Part shown: piece after piece, positions 10,042 to 19,668 of the stretch
Layout of the letters: each line of letters opens with the position of its first letter
How positions within the stretch are numbered: position 1 is the stretch's first letter
From: Gracilibacillus suaedae
Lineage (GTDB): Bacteria; Bacillota; Bacilli; Bacillales; Amphibacillaceae
NCBI RefSeq assembly: GCF_017599345.1
Contig: NZ_JAGFVL010000064.1
Span: 1-64,000 of the forward strand
DNA length: 64,000 nt
Reading direction: 5' to 3'
Notes under the pieces: model-generated
What the model saw: the letters and a program-made list of their open reading frames with translations, nothing else
What the model was told of the DNA's origin: nothing
Database searches by the model: none
Made by a program: the position numbers and the translations under genes

Positions 10042-10584
10042 ATGGACTCATTTCATGCAACCACGATATTTGCTATCCAACACAATGGAAAATCTGCGAT
10101 GTGTGGTGATGGGCAGGTGACATTTGGAAATCAAGTAGTGATGAAGCATACTGCAAAAAAAGTAAGAAGGTTATTTCGAGATCAGGTTTTAGCAGGTTTT
10201 GCAGGCTCAGTAGCAGATGCATTTACCCTCTTTGAAAGTTTTGAAACAAAACTTGAAACGTTTGATGGCAACTTATCAAGGGCTGCTGTTGAGCTGGCAA
10301 AAGATTGGCGAAATGATAAATATTTACGAAAATTGGAAGCGATGTTAATCGTAATGAATAAACAGGAAATACTATTAGTGTCAGGTACTGGTGAAGTAAT
10401 AGAGCCTGATGATGGTATTCTTGCAATTGGTTCAGGTGGTCATTATGCTTTAAGTGCAGGAAGAGCGTTGAAAAAGCATGCTTCGGATATGGAAGCAAAT
10501 GAAATTGCAAAAGCCTCACTTGAAATTGCAGGAGAAATTTGTGTTTTTACAAATAACCAACTTGTGTTAGAAGAATTGGAATAA
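10042..10584 (+). CDS. hslV: ATP-dependent protease peptidase subunit HslV (ClpQ)
   Basis: This is the proteolytic ring of the HslUV protease. The 180-residue protein has an N-terminal-nucleophile fold ([34 protein letters not shown]). The N-terminus reads [10 protein letters not shown], so a short propeptide must be removed to expose the nucleophile. By homology this is the Thr of the TTI motif, although B. subtilis ClpQ is reported to use an N-terminal Ser. GGAGGAAT precedes the start. hslU follows after 10 bp. Confidence 0.95.
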   Translation: MDSFHATTIFAIQHNGKSAMCGDGQVTFGNQVVMKHTAKKVRRLFRDQVLAGFAGSVADAFTLFESFETKLETFDGNLSRAAVELAKDWRNDKYLRKLEAMLIVMNKQEILLVSGTGEVIEPDDGILAIGSGGHYALSAGRALKKHASDMEANEIAKASLEIAGEICVFTNNQLVLEELE

Positions 10585-10594
10585 GAAAGGATGG

Positions 10595-12004
10595 ATGACT
10601 ATCGTGTCTATCAATTTAACACCAAAGCAAATTGTTGAAAAATTAAATGAGTACATCATTGGACAACAAGATGCCAAAAAAGCAGTCGCAGTTGCTTTAA
10701 GAAATCGGTACCGAAGAATGCAATTACCTGAAGAACTAAAAAATGAGATTGTTCCTAAAAATATATTAATGATAGGACCAACTGGTGTCGGTAAGACAGA
10801 AGTAGCTAGAAGGTTAGCGAAACTAGTCGGGGCTCCGTTTATTAAAATTGAAGCTACTAAGTATACGGAAGTAGGCTATGTCGGTCGTGATGTAGAATCA
10901 ATGGTTCGTGACCTAGTTGAAACATCTGTTCGAATGGTAAAAGAAGATGCAATGGAAGAAGTAAAAGAAAAAGCTGAACAGTTAGCAAATAAACGGCTAG
11001 TAGAAATCCTTGTACCATCCAAAAAGAAAACGACTACGTCAAAAAATCCATTTGATATTTTTATGAACCCGAATCAGCAGCAAAACAATACAGAAGATAC
11101 GAATGATTCACAAGAAAAAGAAAATATTAAACAGCAAAGACAGCAAACAAAAAAATTATTAGACCTTGGTGAATTAGAAGATCGTACAGTAACGATAGAA
11201 GTAGAGGAACAAGCATCAAATATGTTTGATATGTTACAAGGTTCTGGCATGGAACAGATGGGAATGAATATGCAAGATGCATTAGGACAACTATTTCCTA
11301 AAAAGAAAAAGAAACGAAGCTTAACAGTAAAAGAGGCAAGAAAAGTTTTAACCCAGCAGGAAGCACAGAAGTTAATTGATATCGATGATGTGACTCATAA
11401 AGCGATAGAAAAAGCAGAGCAAACGGGTATTATTTTTATCGATGAAATGGATAAAATTGCTGTTAAACAAGAACAGTCTGCAAATGTATCACGTGAGGGT
11501 GTACAGCGCGATATACTACCGATTGTAGAAGGTTCTCAGGTTGTTACTAAATATGGTCCGGTTAAGACAGACCACATGTTATTTATTGCAGCCGGAGCTT
11601 TTCATATGGCAAAACCTTCTGATCTCATTCCTGAGTTGCAAGGACGTTTTCCGATACGTGTTGAATTTGACAAGTTAACGGTGGCAGATTTTAAACGAAT
11701 TCTTTCAGAGCCTTCAAACGCACTATTGAAGCAATATAAAGCATTGTTGGAAACAGAAGGAATAACTATTTCGTATACAGAGAAAGCAATCAATCGCTTA
11801 GCAGAAATTGCTTATGAGGTAAATCAGGAAACCGACAATATTGGGGCAAGGAGATTACACACTATTTTAGAAAAACTATTGGAAGAACTATCATATGAGG
11901 CTTCTGAAATTGGAATTGGAAATATTGAAATAACAGAAAACTATGTTAATGAGAAATTAAAGTCAATAGCAACGAACAAAGATTTAAGTCAATTTATTTT
12001 ATAA
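10595..12004 (+). CDS. hslU: HslUV protease ATPase subunit HslU (ClpY)
   Basis: This AAA+ unfoldase feeds substrates to HslV. The 469-residue protein has Walker [10 protein letters not shown] near 62-70, the pore motif GYVGRD, the inserted I-domain (roughly 110-230, rich in Gln, Lys and Met), Walker [12 protein letters not shown], and the C-terminal sensor 2 segment [10 protein letters not shown]. The end, DLSQFIL, matches the tail that docks into HslV. The start could also be GTG at 10604; AAAGG at 10586-10590 lies 4 bases from the ATG and 13 from the GTG. Confidence 0.95.
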   Translation: MTIVSINLTPKQIVEKLNEYIIGQQDAKKAVAVALRNRYRRMQLPEELKNEIVPKNILMIGPTGVGKTEVARRLAKLVGAPFIKIEATKYTEVGYVGRDVESMVRDLVETSVRMVKEDAMEEVKEKAEQLANKRLVEILVPSKKKTTTSKNPFDIFMNPNQQQNNTEDTNDSQEKENIKQQRQQTKKLLDLGELEDRTVTIEVEEQASNMFDMLQGSGMEQMGMNMQDALGQLFPKKKKKRSLTVKEARKVLTQQEAQKLIDIDDVTHKAIEKAEQTGIIFIDEMDKIAVKQEQSANVSREGVQRDILPIVEGSQVVTKYGPVKTDHMLFIAAGAFHMAKPSDLIPELQGRFPIRVEFDKLTVADFKRILSEPSNALLKQYKALLETEGITISYTEKAINRLAEIAYEVNQETDNIGARRLHTILEKLLEELSYEASEIGIGNIEITENYVNEKLKSIATNKDLSQFIL

Positions 12005-12021
12005 TATGGATGGTGAAAAAT

Positions 12022-12798
12022 ATGCAATTATTAGAAAAAACAAGGGAAATTAATGCAATGCTCCAAAAAACGAAAGGGAAATCAGTTGATTTTTCAGATA
12101 TGTCGAAAACGTTAAGGGATGTTATTGGAGCAAATATATTTATTGTAAGTCGAAAAGGAAAGCTATTAGGTTTTGCGATTAATCAACAGATTGAAAATGA
12201 GCGAATGAAAAAAATGTTGGAAGAAAGACAGTTTCCTGAAACGTATACCGATAATTTATTTAATATCTCAGCTACAACCACAAATATTGATATCGATAGT
12301 GAATACACGGCTTTCCCAGTAGAAAATCGTGATTTGTTTGCGCAAGGTTTAACAACCATTGTACCTATTATTGGTGGCGGTGAGCGACTCGGGACCCTTA
12401 TATTAAGTCGTTTGTCAAATAGTTTTGATGATGGTGATCTAGTACTGGCGGAGTATGGTGCAACTGTAGTTGGTATGGAAATATTACATGAAAAAACAGA
12501 AGAAATAGAAGAAGAAGCTCGTAGTAAAGCAGTGGTACAAATGGCAATAAGCTCATTGTCATACAGTGAATTGGAAGCAATTGAGCATATTTTCGAAGAA
12601 TTGGATGGTAATGAGGGATTACTAGTAGCTAGTAAAATAGCTGATCGTGTTGGGATTACTCGCTCTGTCATTGTCAATGCACTTAGAAAACTAGAAAGTG
12701 CCGGTGTCATTGAATCCAGATCATTAGGAATGAAAGGAACATATATCAAAGTTTTAAACAACAAATTCTTAAACGAACTCAAACATCATCACATCTAA
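12022..12798 (+). CDS. codY: GTP- and branched-chain-amino-acid-sensing repressor CodY
   Basis: CodY is a global regulator of stationary-phase metabolism. From the chosen ATG the protein has 258 residues. An N-terminal GAF domain (about 1-155) binds isoleucine/valine. A winged helix-turn-helix follows near 200-250 ([20 protein letters not shown]), with the conserved recognition helix. I chose ATG 12022 because GGATGGTG lies 6 bases upstream and the protein then starts [11 protein letters not shown], like B. subtilis MALLQKTRIIN; a start at 12010 would add four residues and lack a ribosome site. In B. subtilis CodY represses the fla/che promoter, which lies directly downstream here. Confidence 0.95.
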   Translation: MQLLEKTREINAMLQKTKGKSVDFSDMSKTLRDVIGANIFIVSRKGKLLGFAINQQIENERMKKMLEERQFPETYTDNLFNISATTTNIDIDSEYTAFPVENRDLFAQGLTTIVPIIGGGERLGTLILSRLSNSFDDGDLVLAEYGATVVGMEILHEKTEEIEEEARSKAVVQMAISSLSYSELEAIEHIFEELDGNEGLLVASKIADRVGITRSVIVNALRKLESAGVIESRSLGMKGTYIKVLNNKFLNELKHHHI

Positions 12799-12802
12799 AA
12801 AT

Positions 12803-12835
12803 GGTCTCCTCTAAATAATGAGGAGATCTTTTTTT
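12803..12835. terminator. Terminator after codY
   Basis: GGTCTCCTC (12803-12811) pairs with GAGGAGATC (12820-12828) and is followed by seven to eight T residues. It separates codY from the motility operon. Confidence 0.88.
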
Positions 12836-12936
12836 GTAGGCTTTGCACAGTCTTCTGATTGTTGAAAGACCACCCCCTCTGAACTTAATTCCTAAATATT
12901 TACGGTTTTTAAATGTTTGAACATTCTAATTAACGA

Positions 12937-13030
12937 CAGAATACATAGGCTCCTGAGGACTCTCAAGAGCTGAAGATCCGCTTCGTCAAGTGGTTCGCTT
13001 TACCAAGTTTGCTAAAAAACGAGTATTCTG
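12937..13030. repeat. Intergenic repeat copy upstream of the fla/che promoter
   Basis: The 94-bp element has 8-bp terminal inverted repeats (CAGAATAC 12937-12944, GTATTCTG 13023-13030). Its inside (CTCCTGAGGACTC, AGAGCTGAAGATCC, CAAGTGGTT, TTTGCTAAAAAACG) matches the reverse complement of the unit at 51341-51453. The remaining bases of the 12836-13233 gap show no gene or clear structure. Confidence 0.65.
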
Positions 13031-13233
13031 AATTTCACTAATTCGTAGTTTGGATAGGTGCAGGTCGTTTTTTGTATTATTTCTCGATTTAGCATGAATT
13101 ATGAATTAAGTCTTTAGGTTTAATCCGACATAAAAACACATAAAATAACAATTTCATCCACGAGAAAGTAAGACTAAAGTCCTGTTCGAATAAAAAAAAT
13201 ACCCTACTTTAGTCAGAATATGACGATAAGTCA

Positions 13234-13262
13234 TAGACAGTGTAGATCATTTACTTTACAAT
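13234..13262 (+). promoter_or_regulatory. Sigma-A promoter candidate for the fla/che operon
   Basis: TAGACA (13234-13239) and TACAAT (13257-13262) have a 17-bp spacer, with five of six matches in each box, 59 bp before the flgB ATG. The same two hexamers make the sucC promoter. I saw no convincing sigma-D promoter nearby. Confidence 0.6.
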
Positions 13263-13320
13263 ATTCGATAGATAAATGATTTTTATGGCGGTAAAAATAA
13301 AAAAGAGAGGAATTTTTTTA

Positions 13321-13713
13321 ATGTCTTTATTTAGTGGGACTATTCAGACCCTAGAAAATTCACTTGACTATGCTTCAGTAAAGAATAAAACGATAGCACA
13401 TAATATATCGAATGCAGACACAGCCAACTTCAAAGCGAAACGAGTTCAATTTAATGATGTATTGAAAAATGAATTATCAGAACAATTTCAAGCAACAAGA
13501 ACGAATGAACGACATATTCCTTTTTCTTCTAATAAATCGAATATACATATAACAACAGATCGTAGCACAATGTATAACCACAATGGAAACAACGTAGATA
13601 TCGATAAAGAAATGACAGAATTAGCCAAAAACCAAATCTACTATCAGGGATTAGTAGATCGAATCAATGGCAAGTTTAATAGCTTACAAAGTGTCATTAG
13701 GGGAGGTAACTAA
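13321..13713 (+). CDS. flgB: Flagellar basal-body rod protein FlgB
   Basis: FlgB is a proximal rod subunit exported by the flagellar type III system. The 130-residue protein has the N-terminal rod motif (HNISNADTANFKAKR) and the heptad-rich C-terminus (EMTELAKNQIYYQGLVDRINGKF). I chose ATG 13321, preceded by GAGAGGAA. An upstream in-frame ATG at 13276 would add 15 non-family residues. It is the first gene of the fla/che operon; flgC follows after 2 bp. Confidence 0.94.
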   Translation: MSLFSGTIQTLENSLDYASVKNKTIAHNISNADTANFKAKRVQFNDVLKNELSEQFQATRTNERHIPFSSNKSNIHITTDRSTMYNHNGNNVDIDKEMTELAKNQIYYQGLVDRINGKFNSLQSVIRGGN

Positions 13714-13715
13714 TA

Positions 13716-14171
13716 ATGTCCATATTTAATGCGATTAATACAAGCGGAAGTGGTTTAACCGCTCAACGTCTAAGAATGGATACGATCTCTTCCAACATTG
13801 CGAATGCAGACACAACAAGAGCGACAGTAAATGCAGATGGAGAATATGAACCCTATCGAAGAAAAATGACAGTGTTCAGTCCTAAAGATCAAAGTTTTTC
13901 ATCCATTCTCAACCGGACTACTCAAAGAGGAGAAAGCGCTGGGGATGGAGTGAAAGTATCTCAAATTGTGGATGATGAAGAACCATTCAAACAAGTGTAT
14001 AACCCTAATCATCCTGATGCAAATGAAGATGGTTATGTAGAAATGCCTAATGTCGATCCATTAAAAGAAATGGTTGACATGATGAGTGCTACAAGGTCCT
14101 ACGAAGCAAACGTCACCTCTTTAAATGCTTCAAAAACAATGTTGATGAAAGCACTGGAAATTGGCAAATAG
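13716..14171 (+). CDS. flgC: Flagellar basal-body rod protein FlgC
   Basis: Proximal rod subunit of 151 residues. It shows the rod signature near the N-terminus (LRMDTISSNIANADTTR) and the C-terminal helix with MVDMMSATRSYEANVTSLNASKTM, which packs in the rod core. GGGGAGG overlaps the flgB end and serves as its ribosome site, so translation is coupled. Confidence 0.95.
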   Translation: MSIFNAINTSGSGLTAQRLRMDTISSNIANADTTRATVNADGEYEPYRRKMTVFSPKDQSFSSILNRTTQRGESAGDGVKVSQIVDDEEPFKQVYNPNHPDANEDGYVEMPNVDPLKEMVDMMSATRSYEANVTSLNASKTMLMKALEIGK

Positions 14172-14194
14172 TAAGAAGGATGTGAATACATAAA

Positions 14195-14494
14195 ATGAAT
14201 ATTTACTCATTAGAAAACATACAGCCAAATACGGCTGAAACTATAAATAAAAAGCAAACCGTAGGAGAGTCACAACAACAATTTGCTGATAGCTTTAAGC
14301 AAGCTATCGACAATATTAATAAAGCACAGCATGAGTCAGATCAAAAAACACAAGCACTTGCCAAAGGTGAAATCGATGACTTACACGATGTTATGATCAC
14401 AGCACAAAAAGCAAGTGTTATGCTACAAACTGGTGTACAAGTTCAGAAAAAAATGGTGGATGCATACAACGAAGTAATGAGGATGCAAGTTTAA
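14195..14494 (+). CDS. fliE: Flagellar MS-ring/rod adaptor FliE
   Basis: FliE joins the MS ring to the rod and lies next to the export gate. The 99-residue protein has the family C-terminus (LHDVMITAQKASVMLQTGVQVQKKMVDAYNEVMRMQV). AGAAGGATGTG precedes the start. Order flgB-flgC-fliE-fliF is as in B. subtilis. Confidence 0.95.
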   Translation: MNIYSLENIQPNTAETINKKQTVGESQQQFADSFKQAIDNINKAQHESDQKTQALAKGEIDDLHDVMITAQKASVMLQTGVQVQKKMVDAYNEVMRMQV

Positions 14495-14538
14495 TACATT
14501 GATTGTTGTAAGCAAGTAATGATTTTTGGGGGCACAAA

Positions 14539-16137
14539 ATGAACGAGAAATTCAAACAATACAAGGAAAAAGTATCTAGCTATTATACATCGATGTCAAA
14601 AAAGCAAAAAGGGTTACTTTTCGGTGGAATTGCAGCACTTATAGCTATCATCGTTCTCGTCACAGTAATGACATCTGCTAAAAGTGATATGGTAGCACTG
14701 TATAATGACCTTTCCGTACAAGAAGTAGGTCAAATTAAAGAGGAACTTGATGCCCGTGGCGTAACATATGAAATTACGGATGCTGGCTCAGGTGTAAAAG
14801 TACCGGAAACAGCTGCAGATTCGCTGTTAGTAGATCTTGCTGCACAAGGAATACCAGATAGCGGAAGTGTTGACTATTCTTTTTTTGCTGAGAACAGTTC
14901 CTGGGGAGTAACTGACAACGAATTTGAAGTAATGAAACTAGATGCAATGCAAACGGAATTAGCAAATTTAATTACGCAAATAGATGGGATTAATGGAGCA
15001 GAAGTAAATCTAAATATACCAGAGGAACCTGTTTTTATTAGTGATCAACAACAACCATCCACAGCGTCTATTGTCATTGAAACAGCACCTGGATATCAGT
15101 TTGAAGCAAGTAATGTGAATGCTTTATATAACCTTGTTTCTAAATCAGTTCCTAACCTTTCGACAGAAGACATTGTAATTATGAATCAAAACTTCGAGTA
15201 TTTCGACTTAGATAATCAACATGCTTCCGGAGATGGTAATACTTTTACTTCACAACAACAAATTAAAAGCGATATTGAGAAAGATATCGAGAGAAATGTT
15301 CAAAAAATGTTAGGTTCCATGATAGGAATGAATAAAGTAGCTATTTCAGCGACTGCTGATGTTGATTTCACTCAAGAACAGCGAGTGGAAGAACTGGTAG
15401 AACCGGTTGATGAAGAAAATGACACGTTACCAGTCAGCGTTGAAACGATTACTGAATCATTTACAGGTGCACAACCAGAAGACGGTGCAGTTGGAGTTGA
15501 AGAAGGGGAAATTGCTAACTATCCGGCAGGTTTAGAAGGCAACGTAGGAGACTACGAGCTTGTCAAAGAATCTGTGAATAATGAATTCAATCGAATTCAA
15601 AGAGAGATTGTAGAAAGTCCGTATAAAATCAGAGACCTAGGTATCCAAGTAGCGATTGATAATACGAGAGTGGTAGAAGATGGAGAAGTTGAAGAATTGA
15701 CTGCACAAGAGCAAACAGATGTAGAGGAAAGTGTAGCTTCTATTTTGAATTCTATAATATCTACTTCTATCGACAAGTCATATGGTGAAGTTGCACCAGA
15801 GGAAAAAGTATCAATTGTATTCCAGCCATTTGAAGGAACGGACACGATAGCGAACCCTACGGTAAGTCCAACTATTCCTGCATGGGTATACATAGTTGGA
15901 GGCTTGTTGCTATTAGCTATTATTGTTTTGATATGGATGTTAAGAAGAAAACGTTCAGCAGAAGAAAAAGTGATTGAAGAGGTAGAAACCTCGGAGATTC
16001 GAGAACAGGAAGTTCCGCCAATCACAGATACGGATGACTCAGATTCATCTATGAGAAGAAAACAACTAGAGAAATACGCTCAGGAAAAACCAGAAGAATT
16101 TGCGAAATTATTAAGAAGCTGGATTACAGAGGATTAA
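14539..16137 (+). CDS. fliF: Flagellar MS-ring protein FliF
   Basis: FliF forms the membrane ring that anchors the basal body. The 532 residues hold a first membrane helix near 24-44 (GLLFGGIAALIAIIVLVTVM), periplasm-side ring-building motifs, an acidic beta-collar region (about 280-340), a second membrane helix near 453-473 (VYIVGGLLLLAIIVLIWML) and an acidic C-terminal tail that binds FliG. GGGGGC lies 7 bases before the ATG. fliG follows after 15 bp. Confidence 0.96.
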   Translation: MNEKFKQYKEKVSSYYTSMSKKQKGLLFGGIAALIAIIVLVTVMTSAKSDMVALYNDLSVQEVGQIKEELDARGVTYEITDAGSGVKVPETAADSLLVDLAAQGIPDSGSVDYSFFAENSSWGVTDNEFEVMKLDAMQTELANLITQIDGINGAEVNLNIPEEPVFISDQQQPSTASIVIETAPGYQFEASNVNALYNLVSKSVPNLSTEDIVIMNQNFEYFDLDNQHASGDGNTFTSQQQIKSDIEKDIERNVQKMLGSMIGMNKVAISATADVDFTQEQRVEELVEPVDEENDTLPVSVETITESFTGAQPEDGAVGVEEGEIANYPAGLEGNVGDYELVKESVNNEFNRIQREIVESPYKIRDLGIQVAIDNTRVVEDGEVEELTAQEQTDVEESVASILNSIISTSIDKSYGEVAPEEKVSIVFQPFEGTDTIANPTVSPTIPAWVYIVGGLLLLAIIVLIWMLRRKRSAEEKVIEEVETSEIREQEVPPITDTDDSDSSMRRKQLEKYAQEKPEEFAKLLRSWITED

Positions 16138-16152
16138 AGGAGGTTAATAGAC

Positions 16153-17163
16153 ATGGCTAAAAGACAACGACTGACAGGAAAACAAAAAGCTGCTATTTTA
16201 TTAATCTCTCTAGGTCCTGATGTTTCTGCCCAAGTGTATAAGCATTTAACGCCAGAAGAGATTGAAAAACTAACATTAGAAATTTCATCTGTTAAGAAAG
16301 TAGATGGAACTCAAAAAGATGAGATTTTGGAGCAATTCCATGAAATTGCGATGGCTCAGGATTATATTTCTCAAGGTGGTATCAGTTACGCCAAGACCGT
16401 TCTTGAAAAAGCATTAGGAGAGGAGAAAGCAGGTGATATCCTAAACAGATTGACTTCCTCCTTACAAGTAAAACCATTTGATTTTGCAAGGAAAGCTGAG
16501 CCTAGTCAAATTATAAATTTTATTCAAAATGAACATCCTCAGACAATTGCACTTGTTTTATCTTATTTAGATTCTGAACAATCTGCTCAAATCTTGTCAG
16601 AATTACCACAAGAAATGCAAGCTGATATCGCAAGACGAATAGCAGTTATGGATTCTACATCACCGGAAATCATTTCTGAGGTAGAGCAAATTCTTGAACG
16701 AAAGTTATCTACTACTGTTTCACAAGATTATACTCAAACTGGTGGTATCCAAGCAGTTGTTGAAGTGTTAAATGGTGTGGATCGAAGTACGGAGCGAACT
16801 ATTTTAGATACGCTTGAGATTGATGATCCAGAATTAGCAGAAGAGATCAAGAAAAGAATGTTTGTATTTGAAGATATTGTTACTCTGGATAATCGAGCTA
16901 TCCAACGCGTTATTCGTGAAGTTGAAAATGATGATTTACGCTTATCCTTAAAAGTTGCGAGTGATGAAGTGAAAGAAATTGTCTTTAATAATATGTCTAC
17001 TCGAATGGCAGAAACATTTAAAGAAGAAATGGAATTTATGGGGCCAGTTCGATTACGTGATGTAGAAGAAGCACAATCACGTATTGTATCTGTTATAAGA
17101 AGATTAGAAGAAGTTGGCGAGATTGTCATAGCTAGAGGTGGAGGAGATGATATTATTGTCTAA
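16153..17163 (+). CDS. fliG: Flagellar motor switch protein FliG
   Basis: FliG transmits stator force to the rotor. The 336-residue protein has the N-terminal FliF-binding domain, the middle-domain EHPQ motif (NEHPQTIALVLSYL, near 122), and the C-terminal torque helix with charged residues (RMFVFEDIVTLDNRAIQRVIREVE, near 235-258). AAAGGAGG precedes the start. Its last codons carry the ribosome site of fliH. Confidence 0.96.
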   Translation: MAKRQRLTGKQKAAILLISLGPDVSAQVYKHLTPEEIEKLTLEISSVKKVDGTQKDEILEQFHEIAMAQDYISQGGISYAKTVLEKALGEEKAGDILNRLTSSLQVKPFDFARKAEPSQIINFIQNEHPQTIALVLSYLDSEQSAQILSELPQEMQADIARRIAVMDSTSPEIISEVEQILERKLSTTVSQDYTQTGGIQAVVEVLNGVDRSTERTILDTLEIDDPELAEEIKKRMFVFEDIVTLDNRAIQRVIREVENDDLRLSLKVASDEVKEIVFNNMSTRMAETFKEEMEFMGPVRLRDVEEAQSRIVSVIRRLEEVGEIVIARGGGDDIIV

Positions 17164-17923
17164 TCGTTCCTTACCACCTAGGCAAATCCAATTAAGAAAA
17201 ATAGAAGCACCGAAAACAAAGCAAAACTCATCTGAACGAGATAATAAAGAAACATTACATAATATCTATCAGCAAATAGAGAATGCAGAGCGGAAATATA
17301 AAGAAACATTAAACAAAACAGAACAAAGGAAAGAAGAAGTACAAGCAGAAATCAATCAATGGCGTCAAGAGTGGGAGCAAGAAAAAGCAAACTATATTGA
17401 GCAGGCCCAGCAAGAAGGGTATCAACAAGGTTTTAAGCAAGGACAAGAAGATAGTATCCAACAATTTCAGAAGATAGTGGAAGAAGCTAGAGATGTACTG
17501 AAAACAGCTAATCAAGAATATCACAGAATTATTGCAGAGAGTGATGAAACAGTTTTACAAATTGCGATGGCCGTAGCGGAGAAGGTTTTGAAACAGTCAA
17601 TCCAACAAGAGCATGCGAAATTTGTTGGAATTGCGCAATCTTTGATAGAACAGGTGAAAGACCAATCAAGTATTAAATTATTTGTCTCTAGTAATTATTA
17701 TCCTTTCCTAATAGAAAATAAGGATGAGTTAAGTTCGATGATCCATGATGATATCGAATTTAGGATATACCCATCGGTTGAACTGCAAGGAGAACAAATT
17801 ATGATAGAAACACCATCTGGTAGAATTGATGCTTCTGTTGATAGCCAATTAGAAGAAATTAGAACAAGACTTTTTCATGTAGTGGAGGAGATCACACGTG
17901 AAAACACAAATGATATTGAATGA
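17156..17923 (+). CDS. fliH: Flagellar export ATPase regulator FliH
   Basis: FliH binds the FliI ATPase and tethers it to the C ring. The protein has a long coiled-coil N-terminal half rich in Glu, Lys and Gln, a GYQQGFKQGQE Gly-repeat segment typical of FliH, and a globular C-terminus. The start is uncertain: TTG 17156 lies 9 bases after GGTGGAGGAG, while GTG 17138 and ATG 17147 fall inside or next to that ribosome site. The gene overlaps the end of fliG by 8 bp. Confidence 0.85.
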   Translation: MSNRSLPPRQIQLRKIEAPKTKQNSSERDNKETLHNIYQQIENAERKYKETLNKTEQRKEEVQAEINQWRQEWEQEKANYIEQAQQEGYQQGFKQGQEDSIQQFQKIVEEARDVLKTANQEYHRIIAESDETVLQIAMAVAEKVLKQSIQQEHAKFVGIAQSLIEQVKDQSSIKLFVSSNYYPFLIENKDELSSMIHDDIEFRIYPSVELQGEQIMIETPSGRIDASVDSQLEEIRTRLFHVVEEITRENTNDIE

Positions 17924-19214
17924 AATATATGATGTAGATGCTTATAAACGATATGGAAAAGTAGACCGTGTGATTGGTTTATTAATTGAAGCAAGGGGAC
18001 CCGAAGCACGCATCGGTGAAGTGTGCTACATCCACACGAAAAAAAAGAACGAAAAAATAATGGCAGAGGTAATTGGTTTTTATGAAAGAAAGGTCCTTTT
18101 AATGCCTTATTCAACAGTGCATAATATTGCAGCAGGTTGTTTAGTAGAGGCGAGCAAGAATGCTTTACAAGTAAAAGTAGGTAGAGCATTAATAGGAAAG
18201 GTAATCGATTCAACTGGTAATTTACTAGATGGTTCTCATTTACCCAAAGGATTAAAAGAATATCCAACAGAGCAAGCTCCACCTAATCCGATCGAGAGAC
18301 CTAGAATAAAAGAACCAATTCAGATTGGTGTAAAAGCAATTGATACGATGCTAACGGTTGGAAAAGGTCAAAGAATTGGGATTTTCGCAGGAAGTGGCGT
18401 AGGGAAAAGTACCTTGTTAGGTATGATAGCTCGCAATAGTAATGCTGATATTAATGTAATTGCTCTGATTGGGGAGCGTGGACGAGAAGTAAAAGAATTT
18501 ATTGAACGCGAGCTAGGTACTGAAGGTTTACAGAAGTCAATTGTAGTGGTGGCTACCTCTGATCAGTCTGCATTAATGCGAATTAAAGGTGCTTATACAG
18601 CAACTGCAATTAGCGAATACTTTCGTGATCTAGGTTATGATGTGAATTTAATGATGGATTCTGTAACAAGGGTTGCAATGGCACAACGAGAAATAGGGCT
18701 TGCCATTGGAGAACCACCGACAACAAAAGGATATACACCGTCAGTGTTTGCAATGCTACCTTCTCTACTAGAAAGAACAGGTACAAGCAAAAATGGTTCC
18801 ATAACAGCTTTTTACACTGTTCTGGTTGATGGAGATGACTTTAATGAACCGATAGCTGATACAACAAGAGGTATATTGGATGGTCACTATATTTTGGATC
18901 GCAAACTAGCAGAAAAAGGACAATTCCCAGCGATCAATGTTTTGCAGTCTGTAAGCAGGGTAATGCCTGAGATTGTTTCAAAAGAAAGGCTGGAATTAAC
19001 ACAGAAGATTCGTTCAATTCTTTCTACTTATGATGATAATCAGGAGTTAATTCAAATAGGTGCTTACAAAAGAGGGTCTAATAAATTCGTTGACCAGGCG
19101 ATTCAACTTCAACCAGGAATTCTAAACGTCTTAAAGCAAGATATGAATGAAAACGCAGATGAAAATACGGCGCTACAACAATTACAAGAACTGGCAAAAA
19201 GGAGTAGTTCCTGA
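17898..19214 (+). CDS. fliI: Flagellum-specific ATPase FliI
   Basis: FliI powers and assists flagellar type III export and is related to the F1 beta subunit. The 438 residues include Walker A GIFAGSGVGKSTLLGM (near 162-177), GERGREVKEF, and the Walker B region VNLMMDSVTRVAMAQREIG. It starts at GTG after GGAGGAG and overlaps fliH by 26 bp. The stop overlaps the fliJ start (TGATG). Confidence 0.95.
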   Translation: MKTQMILNEIYDVDAYKRYGKVDRVIGLLIEARGPEARIGEVCYIHTKKKNEKIMAEVIGFYERKVLLMPYSTVHNIAAGCLVEASKNALQVKVGRALIGKVIDSTGNLLDGSHLPKGLKEYPTEQAPPNPIERPRIKEPIQIGVKAIDTMLTVGKGQRIGIFAGSGVGKSTLLGMIARNSNADINVIALIGERGREVKEFIERELGTEGLQKSIVVVATSDQSALMRIKGAYTATAISEYFRDLGYDVNLMMDSVTRVAMAQREIGLAIGEPPTTKGYTPSVFAMLPSLLERTGTSKNGSITAFYTVLVDGDDFNEPIADTTRGILDGHYILDRKLAEKGQFPAINVLQSVSRVMPEIVSKERLELTQKIRSILSTYDDNQELIQIGAYKRGSNKFVDQAIQLQPGILNVLKQDMNENADENTALQQLQELAKRSSS

Positions 19215-19654
19215 TGATGAATCAATTACACGGGTATGAAAAAATCAGAATGATAAGAGAGAATGAAAAAAATGACGCCCAACTTAAATTTCAAGAAGCC
19301 ACAGCGGAATTTGAAAAGCATGCCAGTCACTTATATGATTTGCTCAAAAAGAAAGAGAAGATAGAAGAAAGCTATAAGCAATCATTGTCAGACAAATCCC
19401 AAATTGAAACGATTAAATCCTATCATCAATATTTAGATTTTCTTATGCCCAGCATCATCAATGTTCAAAAAAAAGTGGATGCGGCGAGAAAGTATATGGA
19501 CCAAGTACAAGAGTATGTAACTGATCATTATATCGAAGTGAAAAAAATAGAGAAAATAATCGACAACAAAGAGCAGCAGTATAAACAATTGGAAGATAAA
19601 AAAGACTTAATGCTGATGGATGAAGTTTCCATTCGCAAGTATCTAGAAAAGTAA
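19214..19654 (+). CDS. fliJ: Flagellar export chaperone FliJ
   Basis: The 146-residue, highly charged protein is nearly all coiled coil, as expected for FliJ, which inserts into the FliI ring and links it to FlhA. Sequence similarity is weak in this family, so the call rests on length, helical composition and position right after fliI. The start overlaps the fliI stop by one base. A second in-frame ATG follows directly at 19217. Confidence 0.85.
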   Translation: MMNQLHGYEKIRMIRENEKNDAQLKFQEATAEFEKHASHLYDLLKKKEKIEESYKQSLSDKSQIETIKSYHQYLDFLMPSIINVQKKVDAARKYMDQVQEYVTDHYIEVKKIEKIIDNKEQQYKQLEDKKDLMLMDEVSIRKYLEK

Positions 19655-19668
19655 GGATAGGTGAAGAA

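Noticed and set aside
12183-12782. 199-residue open frame antisense to codY
   Set aside because: It is a shadow of codY: Ser-rich composition, no ribosome site, and codY itself is intact.
13222-13271. GACGATAA and TTCGATAG before flgB as possible sigma-D boxes
   Set aside because: Neither has a TAAA box at the right distance; the sigma-A type pair at 13234-13262 is clearly better.
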